From: CAZXGD01 sp046350455
GTDB lineage: Bacteria; Planctomycetota; Phycisphaerae; Phycisphaerales; SM1A02
NCBI GenBank assembly: GCA_046350455.1
Contig: JAXMAM010000006.1
Coordinates: 62,001 to 126,000 of the forward strand
Length of the DNA stretch: 64,000 nucleotides
Direction of reading: 5' to 3'
In this document: positions 35,021 through 43,845 of the stretch, piece after piece
How the letters are laid out: the number at the start of each line of letters is the position of its first letter
Position numbering within the stretch: the first letter of the stretch is position 1
The notes under the pieces: model-generated
Told to the model about the DNA's origin: nothing
The model's input: the letters and a program-made list of their open reading frames with translations, nothing else
Databases searched by the model: none
Made by a program: the position numbers and the translations under genes

Positions 35021-35707
35021 ATGTTGAGCGCCGCCCTGCTCCTTGCTGCACTGGCACAGACCGCACCGCCTGCTGCGCCTGCAAAGCCAGCGCCGCCCGC
35101 AGCACCAGCCGCTCCCGCAGCACCAGAGCAGGGTTTCACACCCCTGTTCAACGGCAAGGACCTGACTGGCTGGGTGGGCGACACCGCGGGCTACGTGGTG
35201 GAGAACGGCGCCATCGTCTGCGGCCCCAAGGGCACCAATCTGTTCACCGCTGGCGAATACAGCAACTTCACGCTGCGCTTTGAGTTCCAGCTGTCCGCTG
35301 GCGCCAACAACGGCATTGGCATCCGCGCACCACTGGAAGGCGACGCTGCCTACGCAGGCATGGAAGTGCAGGTGCTGGACAGCGACGACGCCCGCTACAA
35401 GGACTGGCTGAAGCCCTGGCAGAGGCACGGCAGCATCTATGGCGTGGTGGCTGCCAAGCCCACTGGCATGAAGCCGATTGGCGAGTGGAACAGCGAAGAA
35501 ATCAAAGTGACCGGCCGCCACGTGACCGTGACGCTCAATGGCGCCGTGATCGTGGACGCAGACCTGGACGAGGCCACGCGCAACGGCACGCTGGATGGCA
35601 AGCCGCACCCGGGCCTGGCGCGCACCAGTGGGCACATCGGCTTCCTGGGCCACGGCGACCGCGTGGCGTACCGCAACATCCGCGTGAAGCCAGAAGCTGG
35701 CACCTGA
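35021..35707 (+). CDS. Secreted DUF1080 (3-keto-disaccharide hydrolase-like) protein
   Basis: A 228-residue protein with a signal peptide (about 1-15), an Ala/Pro linker and one DUF1080 beta-sandwich, starting FTPLFNGKDLTGWVG and including the conserved middle block GIGIRAPLEG and the end segment GHIGFLGHGDRVAYRNI. DUF1080 proteins are abundant in planctomycetes, and some hydrolyse 3-keto-glycosides. Being divergent from a periplasmic sugar dehydrogenase suggests shared control of sugar use, but that is inference. Confidence 0.88.
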   Translation: MLSAALLLAALAQTAPPAAPAKPAPPAAPAAPAAPEQGFTPLFNGKDLTGWVGDTAGYVVENGAIVCGPKGTNLFTAGEYSNFTLRFEFQLSAGANNGIGIRAPLEGDAAYAGMEVQVLDSDDARYKDWLKPWQRHGSIYGVVAAKPTGMKPIGEWNSEEIKVTGRHVTVTLNGAVIVDADLDEATRNGTLDGKPHPGLARTSGHIGFLGHGDRVAYRNIRVKPEAGT

Positions 35708-35742
35708 CCACGCTGGGCTGCGCTTCCCTTACGCTTTCCGCC

Positions 35743-36870
35743 ATGGACGGCAGCTCTCCCAGGCCGCAGGGCACCACAAGCACGCCTTCTCCGCTGGGCA
35801 AGGGGCTCTCCATCCTGCTCATCATGGGCGCCATCGTGGTGGTGGCTGCGGGGCTGCGCGCCGTGCAGAGCATCGTGGTGCCGCTGCTGGCTGCGGGGTT
35901 CATTGCCATGCTGGCGTTGCCGCTCCTGGTGCTGCTGCAGCGCACGCTGCGCATTCCGCGCTGGCTTTCGCTGCTGCTGGTGGTGGGCTTCACCATTGGC
36001 GCGGTGCTTGGCCTGGGCTACCTGCTGGCCAGCCCCATTGCGCAGGTGAAGGACCAGATGCCGCAGTACCAGGCGCGCTTTGAGCAGCTGATGCTGGACG
36101 CTGGCGCTGCCATGAAGGCGCGCGGCATGGACGTGGATGTGGAAGCCGCCATTGCGCGCATGCATGACTGGAAAGTCACCGACTACGCCACCGAGATCCT
36201 GAGCGCTACGGTGACAGCACTGCAGAACTCAGTGCTCATCCTGCTGGTGACCGCGTTCATCCTGGCAGAGGCGTCCACGCTGCCAGACAAGATCCGCGTG
36301 GCGCTGCCGCGCGCCAGCGTGTCTGGCGGGCTGACGTCGGTGGGTGACAAGGTGCGCAGCTACCTGGCGGTGGTCACGCAGCTGAACGTGCTCATGGGCT
36401 TCATGACGTACATCGCTGCAGTGATCATGGGCGTTCCGTTTGCGCCGCTCTTGGCGTTCATGGTGTTCTTCCTGAACTACATCCCCACGCTGGGTGCCAT
36501 TGTGGGCGGCGCTATTCCAGCGCTGTTTGCGCTGGTCACTGTGGGCTGGGGCGCTGCCATTGCCATGGGCGCGGTGCAGGTGGTGCTGGGCGTGGTGGTG
36601 GGCAGCGTGATGCAGCCGCGCATGCTGGGCAGCCGCTTGGGCCTGAGCCCGCTGGTGGTGCTGCTGAGCTTGGTGGTGTGGGGCTACCTGCTGGGCGTGG
36701 TGGGCATGTTCTTTGCGGTGCCGCTCACCATCATTGTGAAGATCGTGCTGGACAGCACAGACGACCTGCGCTGGCTGGGCATCCTGCTGGGTGATGGCCG
36801 CAACCTGCCGCAGCCTGCAGCAAAATTGCCAGCGCCTCCCTCCACCACCACCGATCGCGCCACGGTGTAG
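35743..36870 (+). CDS. AI-2E-family transporter (PerM/YhhT-like permease)
   Basis: A 375-residue membrane protein with about eight helices in the family's arrangement: two N-terminal pairs, a cytoplasmic/periplasmic amphipathic region (about 100-150), then a helix-rich end with NYIPTLGAIVGGAIPALFAL and LGLSPLVVLLSLVVWGY, the diagnostic C-terminal motif. Substrates of this family vary (autoinducer export, Na+/H+ antiport) and cannot be told here. ATG 35743 is chosen inside a longer frame, because upstream sequence encodes the DUF1080 protein. Confidence 0.88.
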   Translation: MDGSSPRPQGTTSTPSPLGKGLSILLIMGAIVVVAAGLRAVQSIVVPLLAAGFIAMLALPLLVLLQRTLRIPRWLSLLLVVGFTIGAVLGLGYLLASPIAQVKDQMPQYQARFEQLMLDAGAAMKARGMDVDVEAAIARMHDWKVTDYATEILSATVTALQNSVLILLVTAFILAEASTLPDKIRVALPRASVSGGLTSVGDKVRSYLAVVTQLNVLMGFMTYIAAVIMGVPFAPLLAFMVFFLNYIPTLGAIVGGAIPALFALVTVGWGAAIAMGAVQVVLGVVVGSVMQPRMLGSRLGLSPLVVLLSLVVWGYLLGVVGMFFAVPLTIIVKIVLDSTDDLRWLGILLGDGRNLPQPAAKLPAPPSTTTDRATV

Positions 36871-36873
36871 GCC

Positions 36874-38118
36874 GTGTGCGCTGCGCACAGCAACCCGCAG
36901 GAACCTCGCCCGCTGCTGAGTGCTGCAGTGCTGGAGTGGCTGGCCGCGCCAGAGGCTGCGCCACTGCTGCACGCGCTGGCTGGTGTGGCGGACACGCCAG
37001 CGCCTTCGGCCATTGAAGCACTGCGCCGCACCTGGGGCGCTGAACGCGTGGCCGCTGCGCTGGAAGTGCAGCTGGCGCGCACGCGCGGTGCAGACAAGTT
37101 TGGCGCGCGCGCCCGAGACCTGTGGCTGGACCGCGAAGGCGCGCAGATGGCCAGCAGCCCTGCTGTGGCTGCGTGGAAGGCCCGGCGCTTTGCAGGCCAG
37201 CGCGCTGTGACCGACCTGTGCTGCGGCATCGGCGGCGACCTGATGGAGCTGGCCCGCGTGGCACCCGCACGTGGCGTGGAGCTGGACCAAGCCCGCGCGT
37301 GGATGGCCGCGCGCAACAGCCGCGCACCGGTGGAGCAGCGCAACGCTCTGCTGCATCCTGTGGAGACTCCACTGGTCCACGCAGACCCAGCGCGCCGCAG
37401 CGGCAGCACGCGGCTGTGGACAGAAGATGACCTGCTGCCCAGCCTGGCAGAGCTGCAGCGCGTGATGGCGCCCGCAGAAGGCAGCAGCGTGAAGCTTGGC
37501 CCAGGCATGGACCTGCGGCAGGTGCCAGAGGGCGCAGAGGTGGAGTTCATCAGCCAGGATGGCACGCTGGTGCAGCAAGTGCTGTGGACGGGTTGCCTGG
37601 CGCACGCGCCGGGGCAGCGCACGGCCACGTGCGTGTGCGTGGGCGCCACCATCACCGGCACGCCAGGCCCTACGCCTTGCACTGGCAGCGGACAGTGGCT
37701 GGGCATGCTGGCGGTGCCAGACCCAGCGCTGGAGCGCGCGCGGCTGGTGCATCTCTTGCCTGGCGCAGAGCCAGCACCAGGCCTGGGCATTCTGACAGCG
37801 GACGCCTTTGCACCCAGCCCGTGGCTCACGGTGCACCGCATTGTGGCACAGCTGCCGCCGCGTGAACACAAGGTGGCAGCGTGGCTGCGCCAGCACCACA
37901 GCGGCACGCCCGTGGTGCACACGCGCGGCAAGGCATGCGACCCCGATGCGTGGCAGGCTGCACTGCGCGAAGAGCCAGCGCGCGCCAGCACAGCAGCCGC
38001 CGCGGACGCCGCGCCTGGCGCGCGCACCGCGCACACCACGCGCACCACGCACCACGTGTGGGTGCTGCGCGTGGGCGCTCAGCGTCAGGCGCTGATCACC
38101 CTGCCTTCAGTTCCGTGA
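36874..38118 (+). CDS. Class I SAM methyltransferase with THUMP-like C-terminus
   Basis: A 414-residue protein starting at GTG three bases after the permease stop. The centre has a SAM-binding motif (VTDLCCGIGGDLMELA, about 111-126), an acidic ribose-contact segment (GVELDQA) and DPARRSG, the motif resembling the catalytic loop of RNA/trimethylguanosine-synthase-like enzymes. The C-terminal half resembles the Thump_like extension. It may methylate an RNA. Its end overlaps the convergent HD-GYP gene by 23 bp. Confidence 0.75.
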   Translation: MCAAHSNPQEPRPLLSAAVLEWLAAPEAAPLLHALAGVADTPAPSAIEALRRTWGAERVAAALEVQLARTRGADKFGARARDLWLDREGAQMASSPAVAAWKARRFAGQRAVTDLCCGIGGDLMELARVAPARGVELDQARAWMAARNSRAPVEQRNALLHPVETPLVHADPARRSGSTRLWTEDDLLPSLAELQRVMAPAEGSSVKLGPGMDLRQVPEGAEVEFISQDGTLVQQVLWTGCLAHAPGQRTATCVCVGATITGTPGPTPCTGSGQWLGMLAVPDPALERARLVHLLPGAEPAPGLGILTADAFAPSPWLTVHRIVAQLPPREHKVAAWLRQHHSGTPVVHTRGKACDPDAWQAALREEPARASTAAAADAAPGARTAHTTRTTHHVWVLRVGAQRQALITLPSVP

Positions 38119-39661
38119 AGGGGCGCGCCAGCTCTGGCGGTTCTGGGAAGCCCACGCCGTTCATGACGTGCGCGCCCACCACGCGGCGCAGTTCGCGGAT
38201 GTCCACCTTGGACAGCGCCTTGCACAGTGCGGGGTCAAACTGGCTGCCAGAGCAGCGCTGGATCTCAGCGAGCGCGTCTTCCAGCGAGCGCGCGGTGCGA
38301 TAGGTGCGGTTGGTAGTCATGGCATCCAGCGAGTCTGCGATGCAGACCAGCCGGCCCAGGCGCGAAATGGACTCGCCCTGCGTTCCGTTGGGATAGCCGC
38401 GGCCGTCGTAGCGCTCGTGGTGCTCCAGCACGCCGGGCAGCACGTCGGTCATCTGCGGGATGCCGCGGAGGATCTCGTAGCCAATCACCGGGTGAGCGGC
38501 GATGTGCTTGAACTCCTCTTCTGTCAGCTGGTCTGCCTTGCGCAGCACGGCTTCGCTGACGCCGATCTTGCCGATGTCGTGGACCAGGCCGCACAGGCGC
38601 GCGCGTTCGCAGTCTGCAGCAGGCAGGCCCGCTGCGCGTGCGAGAAGTTCTGCGTAATCCGCCACGCGCGCAGAGTGACCGCGGGTGTACGGGTCCTTGG
38701 CATCAATAGAGGCGATGAGCGCGTGCAGCGTGCCGTCGAACATGGCGCGCTGCTCTTCCTCAAGACGCCGGGCCATGCGCGTGCGCAGCTGGTTGCTGAG
38801 CGCCAGTGCTGCCACCTGGCCGATGGACTGCGCCAGCGCAGCCAGCATCTCCACGCTGGCGCCGCGGTTGGTGCGGTCGGTCAGGTACAGCAGGCCAAAG
38901 AAGTCGTCGCCCACGCTGACAGGCACGCAGATGATGCGCGAGCTGTCCAGTCCAACCAGCGTGCCCACCATGGTCACGTCGCTGGCGCGAGAATCGGTGA
39001 TGATCACAGGGCCGCCGCGAGCGCGGCGCACCACTGTGCGGCTCAGGCGGCGTTCGCCAGCCTTGCCCGTGGCAGCCAGCACGCGCAGGTCTGCGCCGTC
39101 TGGAGAGGGCCGCACAAAGGCCACATCCTGGAAGCCGGTGGCCTTGGCCAGCACCTCCACTGCAGACTTGAAGATGGCTTCTTCTGAACCCGCAGCGTGG
39201 ATCTGATGGCTGGCGTCCAGCACCGCGGTCAGCTGCTCGGCGGTGAGCGGCGTGGGATTCACGCTCTCCACGCTCTCGGCCGTCATGGTGTCGGCCATGG
39301 TGTGGATGGTGCTGGAGCCGGTCTCTTCGCAGCGCTGCACGAACTCCAGCGCCACTGGGCCAACCTCCACGCGGTCGCCTGGCTCAAGGCGCAGCGACTG
39401 CAGCACGCGCAATGGCACGCCGTTCACACGGGTGCCGCTGCTGCTGCCGCGGTCCATGACGCGCCATTCGCCGCTGGTGCCAGTGTCGTCCGGAATCCAG
39501 TCCAGTACAGCGTGTTCTCGGCTCACAGCGGGGTCCGGGAGTATGAGTTCATTGGTGGAGGAACGGCCGATGCGCACAGACTCTGGCGGCTGAAGGCGGT
39601 GCCGTACATCGCCTTTGCCGTTGCTGGAGACCAGCCAAAGATCAGAGGTCGCGCTATGCAT
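38096..39661 (-). CDS. FHA-GAF-HD-GYP signalling protein, likely c-di-GMP phosphodiesterase
   Basis: A 521-residue cytoplasmic protein with an FHA phosphothreonine-binding domain (about 28-108; GRSS and SREH), a GAF sensor (about 145-290) and a C-terminal HD-GYP domain (about 315-500; HDIGK at 361-365, HHERYDGRGYPNG at 414-426). Both HD and GYP motifs are intact, so hydrolysis of cyclic di-GMP is expected. The FHA domain suggests control by a Ser/Thr kinase. ATG 39661 is preferred over a longer frame because the FHA domain starts just after it. The gene is divergent from trxA and convergent with the methyltransferase. Confidence 0.87.
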   Translation of the reverse strand: MHSATSDLWLVSSNGKGDVRHRLQPPESVRIGRSSTNELILPDPAVSREHAVLDWIPDDTGTSGEWRVMDRGSSSGTRVNGVPLRVLQSLRLEPGDRVEVGPVALEFVQRCEETGSSTIHTMADTMTAESVESVNPTPLTAEQLTAVLDASHQIHAAGSEEAIFKSAVEVLAKATGFQDVAFVRPSPDGADLRVLAATGKAGERRLSRTVVRRARGGPVIITDSRASDVTMVGTLVGLDSSRIICVPVSVGDDFFGLLYLTDRTNRGASVEMLAALAQSIGQVAALALSNQLRTRMARRLEEEQRAMFDGTLHALIASIDAKDPYTRGHSARVADYAELLARAAGLPAADCERARLCGLVHDIGKIGVSEAVLRKADQLTEEEFKHIAAHPVIGYEILRGIPQMTDVLPGVLEHHERYDGRGYPNGTQGESISRLGRLVCIADSLDAMTTNRTYRTARSLEDALAEIQRCSGSQFDPALCKALSKVDIRELRRVVGAHVMNGVGFPEPPELARPFTELKAG

Positions 39662-39838
39662 CAGCAGCGGATTCGGCCGGGAAATCCGCGCACTTGCGGG
39701 GCGGCTACTATTTCCCGTCCGTTCGCCGCACCTATTCCGGAAACTCCGGTTGTGCGGCCTGTCTCTCATCTGGCGGTAGGCCCTTGTCTGGGCACCGCGT
39801 CCGCATTCCCTTCGCTGCAGCAGCTGCAGGAGCACTCC

Positions 39839-40168
39839 ATGGCCGGAGCCGACACCTTCACCTTCACCGACGCAAACTTCGAAGCGGAAGCGCTCAAGTC
39901 GCCCGTTCCGGTCCTGGTGGACTTCTGGGCCGAATGGTGTGGACCGTGCCGCATGCTGGGCCCCACCATTGACCAGATTGCCACCGAGCTGAAGGGCAAG
40001 GCCAAGATCGGCAAGCTGGACGTGGACTCCAACCAGCAGACCGCCATGAACTACGGCGTGCAGTCCATCCCCATGTGCGTGCTGCTGAAGGATGGCAAGC
40101 CGGTGGCCAAGTGGGTGGGCATCCGCCCCAAGGCTGAGTACGTGAACGCGCTGACCGCTGCGATGTGA
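39839..40168 (+). CDS. trxA: Thioredoxin
   Basis: A 109-residue thioredoxin with the WCGPC active site (33-37), the buried Asp region (VLVDFWAEW) and the cis-Pro segment (SIPMCVLL). It reduces protein disulfides in the cytoplasm. AGGAG lies six bases before the ATG. The longer open frame upstream is a shadow of the divergent FHA gene. The stop codon is the start of a short tandem repeat. Confidence 0.96.
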   Translation: MAGADTFTFTDANFEAEALKSPVPVLVDFWAEWCGPCRMLGPTIDQIATELKGKAKIGKLDVDSNQQTAMNYGVQSIPMCVLLKDGKPVAKWVGIRPKAEYVNALTAAM

Positions 40169-40200
40169 GGAGCGGTGTGAGGAACGGTGTGAGGAGCGGT
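40165..40200. repeat. Three 12-bp tandem repeats at the end of trxA
   Basis: Three head-to-tail copies of gtgaggaRcggt, identical except one A/G position, begin within the last codons of trxA. The rest of the gap to the tRNA (40201-40395) is G-rich simple sequence followed by AT-richer DNA, with no gene visible. Confidence 0.7.
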
Positions 40201-40395
40201 GGGTGGTGCGCGGCGGTGGCGCGGTGCGGAGGCGTGGCGCGGAGGCGCAGCGCCCGGCCGGGTGGCGCGTCCGCCGCAGTTATTGAGCATGGGCACGTGT
40301 TGCGGCATCGGCCAAGAACGGATACATTTGCCCACCTTGCCTGACGCACCCCCCGGCCTTCAGCCGAGGAAGTGCAGCCGGCAAGAGACATTGCT

Positions 40396-40468
40396 GGGCC
40401 TGTAGCTCAATTGGAAGAGCGCATCCATGGCATGGATGAGGTTGTCGGTTCGAGCCCGATCAGGTCCA
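40396..40468 (+). tRNA. tRNA-Ala (anticodon GGC)
   Basis: A 73-base cloverleaf. The acceptor GGGCCTG pairs with CAGGTCC through a G3-U70 wobble, the identity element of alanine tRNA. The D-arm contains AGCTCAATTGGAAGAGC, the anticodon stem CATCC/GGATG encloses ATGGCAT (GGC), and the T-arm has GGTTCGAGCCC. The discriminator base is A and CCA is not fully encoded. An accessory gene block begins directly after it. Confidence 0.93.
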
Positions 40469-40479
40469 TTTGGGAGTCG

Positions 40480-40497
40480 GGCGGGCTACTGCCCGCC
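40480..40497. terminator. Hairpin between tRNA-Ala and the convergent small gene
   Basis: A perfect 7-bp stem (ggcgggc/gcccgcc) closes a four-base loop 11 bases past the tRNA and covers the stop codon of the convergent small membrane gene. No T-run follows on either strand, so a bidirectional barrier is plausible but unproven. Confidence 0.4.
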
Positions 40498-40686
40498 GAT
40501 GTACCACCACAGCAGCAAGCCGATGATGAGGGTGGCGGCCACGAGCAACGCTGTGCCTGCCCAGACCGGGATCGCTTGATCGTTCTGTCGCATTCGGAGC
40601 GCCCGCTTGTGTGCGTACCACACGAGGACGCCGGTGGTGCCCGCGCCTACGAGCATCCCAATGAACTCTGCGACGCGTGGAGTCAT
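40486..40686 (-). CDS. Small two-helix membrane protein, unknown function
   Basis: A 66-residue protein with two membrane helices (about 6-23 and 42-61) joined by a basic loop (YAHKRALRMRQN). I do not recognise a family. ATG 40686 is chosen because it overlaps the stop of the next upstream gene (ATGA), suggesting coupling. It belongs to the run of small minus-strand genes after tRNA-Ala. Confidence 0.5.
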   Translation of the reverse strand: MTPRVAEFIGMLVGAGTTGVLVWYAHKRALRMRQNDQAIPVWAGTALLVAATLIIGLLLWWYIGGQ

Positions 40687-40952
40687 GGCATGATCCGTTT
40701 CTGATGCGTGCGATTCCGTGGTCCTACCCAACCAGAATGGACACACCACAGTGCGTGTTGCGCGTTCTCGCGGCGCTTCGCCTCGACAAGTCCGTGCGCC
40801 CACGCCAGGTCCCACATGCCCTCGCCTTGGCAGTTGAACTCAACACGCCGCAGTGCCGCATCGCAGCCCAATTCAGGCAAGTGGGAGGCGATCTGCGTGC
40901 CAATGCTGGCTGCCAAAGCGCGGGACCGGGATCTCAGTTCTCCGGCTGTCAT
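40683..40952 (-). CDS. Small hypothetical protein
   Basis: An 89-residue soluble protein with no recognised domain; the middle (RRVEFNCQGEGMWDLAWAHGL) looks like a compact alpha/beta unit. Support comes from the 4-bp overlap with the next gene and from codon use compatible with its neighbours. Could be a small accessory protein of the island. Confidence 0.4.
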   Translation of the reverse strand: MTAGELRSRSRALAASIGTQIASHLPELGCDAALRRVEFNCQGEGMWDLAWAHGLVEAKRRENAQHALWCVHSGWVGPRNRTHQKRIMP

Positions 40953-40996
40953 GACTCAACTCCAGTCGGACCTACCGAGCGTCGAGCGCCCTGCGA

Positions 40997-41518
40997 TCAT
41001 GGCCTAGACCGCCTATTGGAGGACGGAAGCGAAAGGAGGATCCTGTTATGCAATCTCATCATCCGCTCTGCTTCCTTCGCCGCCTTGGCGTACCTCGGCA
41101 TCAGCGCACCACGCTGCGCTTCCGCTGGAGTCGCCCCATGTCGCCCCAGAAACTCCGCCTCACACCGCGCATCGATGGCGCCAATTCGGAACTCCAATTG
41201 GTCGGTGCCGTCTTGGTCGAAAGGTGGCCAATTGCAGTTGATTCCAAGATCGTTCCTCGGATCGGGCGGGAGCGCCCCGGACTCGTACTTCAGCGCACGT
41301 CTATGCCAGCGCAGAAATAGATTGGCCATTTGCTTGAACGCAGCCGAGTCCGCAAGCACCGCGATCATTGGAATGGGAATGCAGCCCTCACCCTTGGGTA
41401 CAAAGTGATAGCCAAGTTTCACGATGAGCCGGCCTTTACTGGACCGCCGTCTCTTACGGCGGGCCCGTTGGGAAGGTTTGGTTGGCTTCAGGCTCGGCTT
41501 CTTCTTCGACTTAGGCAT
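40997..41518 (-). CDS. Hypothetical basic-tailed protein
   Basis: A 173-residue protein. The first 30 residues are dominated by Lys, Arg, Ser and Pro (PKSKKKPSLKPTKPSQRARR), typical of nucleic-acid contact or a disordered tail. The rest is mixed, with a Trp/Pro-rich centre and an Ala/Arg-rich helical end. AGGGGAG precedes the start. No family recognised. Lies in the lower-GC block after tRNA-Ala. Confidence 0.5.
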   Translation of the reverse strand: MPKSKKKPSLKPTKPSQRARRKRRRSSKGRLIVKLGYHFVPKGEGCIPIPMIAVLADSAAFKQMANLFLRWHRRALKYESGALPPDPRNDLGINCNWPPFDQDGTDQLEFRIGAIDARCEAEFLGRHGATPAEAQRGALMPRYAKAAKEAERMMRLHNRILLSLPSSNRRSRP

Positions 41519-41570
41519 GGCTCCCCTACTTCTCCTCTGGACGGAGTCTAGATGTCCTTCTTCCGTGACC

Positions 41571-41711
41571 TTACCAACCCACGCTCAAGCCTTCGCTCGT
41601 CCGCTTGCGTTTGCCGGGGAGCGCGTCCTGCCACCACCACTCCATGAAGGCGATGAGCGATGCAGGGAGGCGCGGGGCCTTCCTTGCCGCTCTCTTGTTC
41701 GTCCGGGCCAT
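41571..41711 (-). CDS. Possible 46-residue basic protein
   Basis: A short frame (starting MARTNKRAARKAPRLPAS) fits between the DUF4272 gene (ends 41723) and the next hypothetical gene. It has GAGG upstream and three consecutive Trp residues in its centre. Its Lys/Arg-rich start resembles the tail of the following protein. Length makes chance occurrence possible. Confidence 0.35.
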   Translation of the reverse strand: MARTNKRAARKAPRLPASLIAFMEWWWQDALPGKRKRTSEGLSVGW

Positions 41712-41722
41712 TGCGATGTGCC

Positions 41723-42409
41723 TCAGGTGTTCAGTTCGACGTCATCCCACGCATCACCTGACATCAGCCACTCCAGCGCGCGACGTCGCTCGACCACCGC
41801 GTACGAAACAAGACTGAGAGAGTCCGCCCTTCCTCGCAGCTCCGCATCGCAAATGGCTGAGTGCAGGCAGTACTCCAGATCGAGCTCCTGAAGTAGTTCA
41901 TCAGCTTTCCGTAGGCGCGCCAGCGCTCGAAAGGTGCCTGACGGCTCTGGAACACGCAGATCGGGCAGCAGTGTGACGAGCCTTTCTGAGCAGACTTGGC
42001 TGTGATCCAACTGGTCCACGAAACCCAAAGCCCAGAGAAGTGCCCACAGGCCCTCGATCTGGAAGAGGAATGCCGGACGGCCGCGCAAACCCTCGTACAG
42101 AAAGCCGTGCTCCGATGGAGTCAGGAAGGCACCGAGTCCTTCTGATGTGACCCACTCGCGTGCCACTTCCTTGTTCAGGCCATTGCAGGTGGCAGATACC
42201 GCTGTGATGGCCAGAGACCGGCCGATCACCTCCTCCCGGCTCCGAGGGGTGAGGCCTGAATCCAGCAACGGAAGCCATGTGGGGACTGCGATGCGATGCC
42301 GACCTGCAAGCCCGACTGACTGAGCGCGAATCTGGCGAAGATCAATCCTTGGCTTCGACAATCTGCGTGAGAGCAAGCGCAAGAATGTGCGTAATGGAAG
42401 TACTGCCAT
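41723..42409 (-). CDS. DUF4272 domain protein
   Basis: A 228-residue protein whose body matches my memory of DUF4272: SREEVIGRSLAITAVSA near the start, a SEHGFL... block, and GLWALLWALGFVDQL in the middle, followed by an all-helical end. The family's function is unknown; members often sit in accessory regions. ATG 42409 is chosen since upstream residues look unrelated; the start is uncertain. Confidence 0.6.
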   Translation of the reverse strand: MAVLPLRTFLRLLSRRLSKPRIDLRQIRAQSVGLAGRHRIAVPTWLPLLDSGLTPRSREEVIGRSLAITAVSATCNGLNKEVAREWVTSEGLGAFLTPSEHGFLYEGLRGRPAFLFQIEGLWALLWALGFVDQLDHSQVCSERLVTLLPDLRVPEPSGTFRALARLRKADELLQELDLEYCLHSAICDAELRGRADSLSLVSYAVVERRRALEWLMSGDAWDDVELNT

Positions 42410-42562
42410 TAAGCCACGCCTCCTAAAGGATGTTCGCGTTTCCCAGCAAGCGTTGCTCTCACACTGGCGGCACAGCGTTCCACGCACTCAGCGTTCAAGG
42501 AAGAGTACCTCGTGGCTCCGCATGTTCCTGCCACTTCGCGCAGACCCCCGACACCAGCACGC

Positions 42563-43831
42563 TCAACCCACGGACGCACGCTCAAAGGCGCTGGCCATGA
42601 ACTCGACTTCCTGCCGAGAGAGGCCAGCCTCCAGCGCAACCGCCCGCCAGCCCTGCACCGCTGTCTTGCACTGTTCCGCGACAAACCGCGCATCAGGCGC
42701 TGAAACGCGGAAGTACGGAGCAGCGCTGTAAGCCAGCTGTAGATCACAGGCGTTGTCAAACTCCGTGATGTTGAGCCGCAGCTCACGTCCGACGGGATTG
42801 GGATTCATGTCGTACGCGGGCGCCAGACGCCAACCGCGGTGCGGTTCGAGCAGAAAGCCATGATTGCGCAGATGGTCATCCGTGTTGCGGACCAGAATGT
42901 TGAAGACGATTCGCGTCCAGAGCTGGCGCAGGTCTGCGGCGGGCTGAGCTCCAAAGCGCATGATGGCTTCTGCAATCTCCAGGTAGCTCACGCCGGTCGA
43001 GGCATCGTCTCCGTCGTGATGCGAGGTGAGAGACATGGCAGATGCAAAGTGAATGCGTCGCCGTTCCTGCGTGCGGTCAAAGCGCTGCGCCAGGTAGGTG
43101 TGATGCTTGCTCGCAAAGCGGCGGATCTGCGCATCTGGGACCTGGATGCCGCACTGCCCCGCAAGCTGCTGCACGACCCACTCCCACGCGCCAACGTCGT
43201 GCGTGTCATTTACGCTGGGGAACTTGGCAATGAAGAGCCGGCCTTCTGGATCCTCCACGCCGCACTTTGGTCGCGCGCCACCGAGCGACGCACCGGGAGC
43301 CAGCAGAAGCTGGAGCTGATCATCTGGCTGAGCCCCAAAGTCGCCGGAATCCAGCTCAAACTGCCTGCATGCAGCCTCAAGCGCCCGTAGCCGCATCCAT
43401 GGAGGCGCAGAGTCTGGATGACCTGATTCGGCGAAGTGGTGTTCACCTGGCAGCCGAAAGCGCAGTGCGCCTTGTCTGAATGCATCGTGCACCCCCAGCA
43501 GGTACTCAGACTGCTTGAGCTTGCGCGCGTTGGTCCGCCCAGGCCCCTGCTGCCGGGCAAAGCGACGGTCCATGAGCCTCCGGCCCCAGCGATCGGGACT
43601 GGCGTCCTGGAACACTCCAAACAATGAACCGGTGGCGGAAATGTGCCTTCCCCTGGTGTTGGGCAATTCTGGATCCAGCTGGTATCGCAGCAGAGTCGAG
43701 TCTGAAATGACTTCGCCCGCAAACTCAAAGTCGAACACTTCGCGCGCACCGGCATCGTGGACACCTAAGTGCCCCAATAGAACCGGAGCACCTACTCCCC
43801 AGTCGGCATGAACTTCAATGGCGGTGCTCAC
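42563..43831 (-). CDS. hipA: HipA-type serine/threonine kinase toxin
   Basis: A 422-residue HipA. The N-terminal subdomain 1 (about 1-110) is followed by the kinase-like part: the Gly-rich loop SLGGARPK (182-189; its Ser corresponds to the autophosphorylated Ser of E. coli HipA), the ATP Lys in LFIAKF (Lys203), the catalytic loop RNTDDHLRNHG (315-325) and the metal-binding YDMNP (340-344). All key residues are present, so it should be active. HipA phosphorylates glutamyl-tRNA synthetase in E. coli; targets of other HipA proteins vary. Start is GTG, 14 bp after the hipB-like gene, preceded by a G-rich ribosome site. Confidence 0.92.
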   Translation of the reverse strand: MSTAIEVHADWGVGAPVLLGHLGVHDAGAREVFDFEFAGEVISDSTLLRYQLDPELPNTRGRHISATGSLFGVFQDASPDRWGRRLMDRRFARQQGPGRTNARKLKQSEYLLGVHDAFRQGALRFRLPGEHHFAESGHPDSAPPWMRLRALEAACRQFELDSGDFGAQPDDQLQLLLAPGASLGGARPKCGVEDPEGRLFIAKFPSVNDTHDVGAWEWVVQQLAGQCGIQVPDAQIRRFASKHHTYLAQRFDRTQERRRIHFASAMSLTSHHDGDDASTGVSYLEIAEAIMRFGAQPAADLRQLWTRIVFNILVRNTDDHLRNHGFLLEPHRGWRLAPAYDMNPNPVGRELRLNITEFDNACDLQLAYSAAPYFRVSAPDARFVAEQCKTAVQGWRAVALEAGLSRQEVEFMASAFERASVG

Positions 43832-43845
43832 GGCCTGCCCCTTTC

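Noticed and set aside
36229..38055. Long minus-strand frame opposite the permease and methyltransferase
   Set aside because: Low-complexity shadow translation; both plus-strand genes have clear family motifs.
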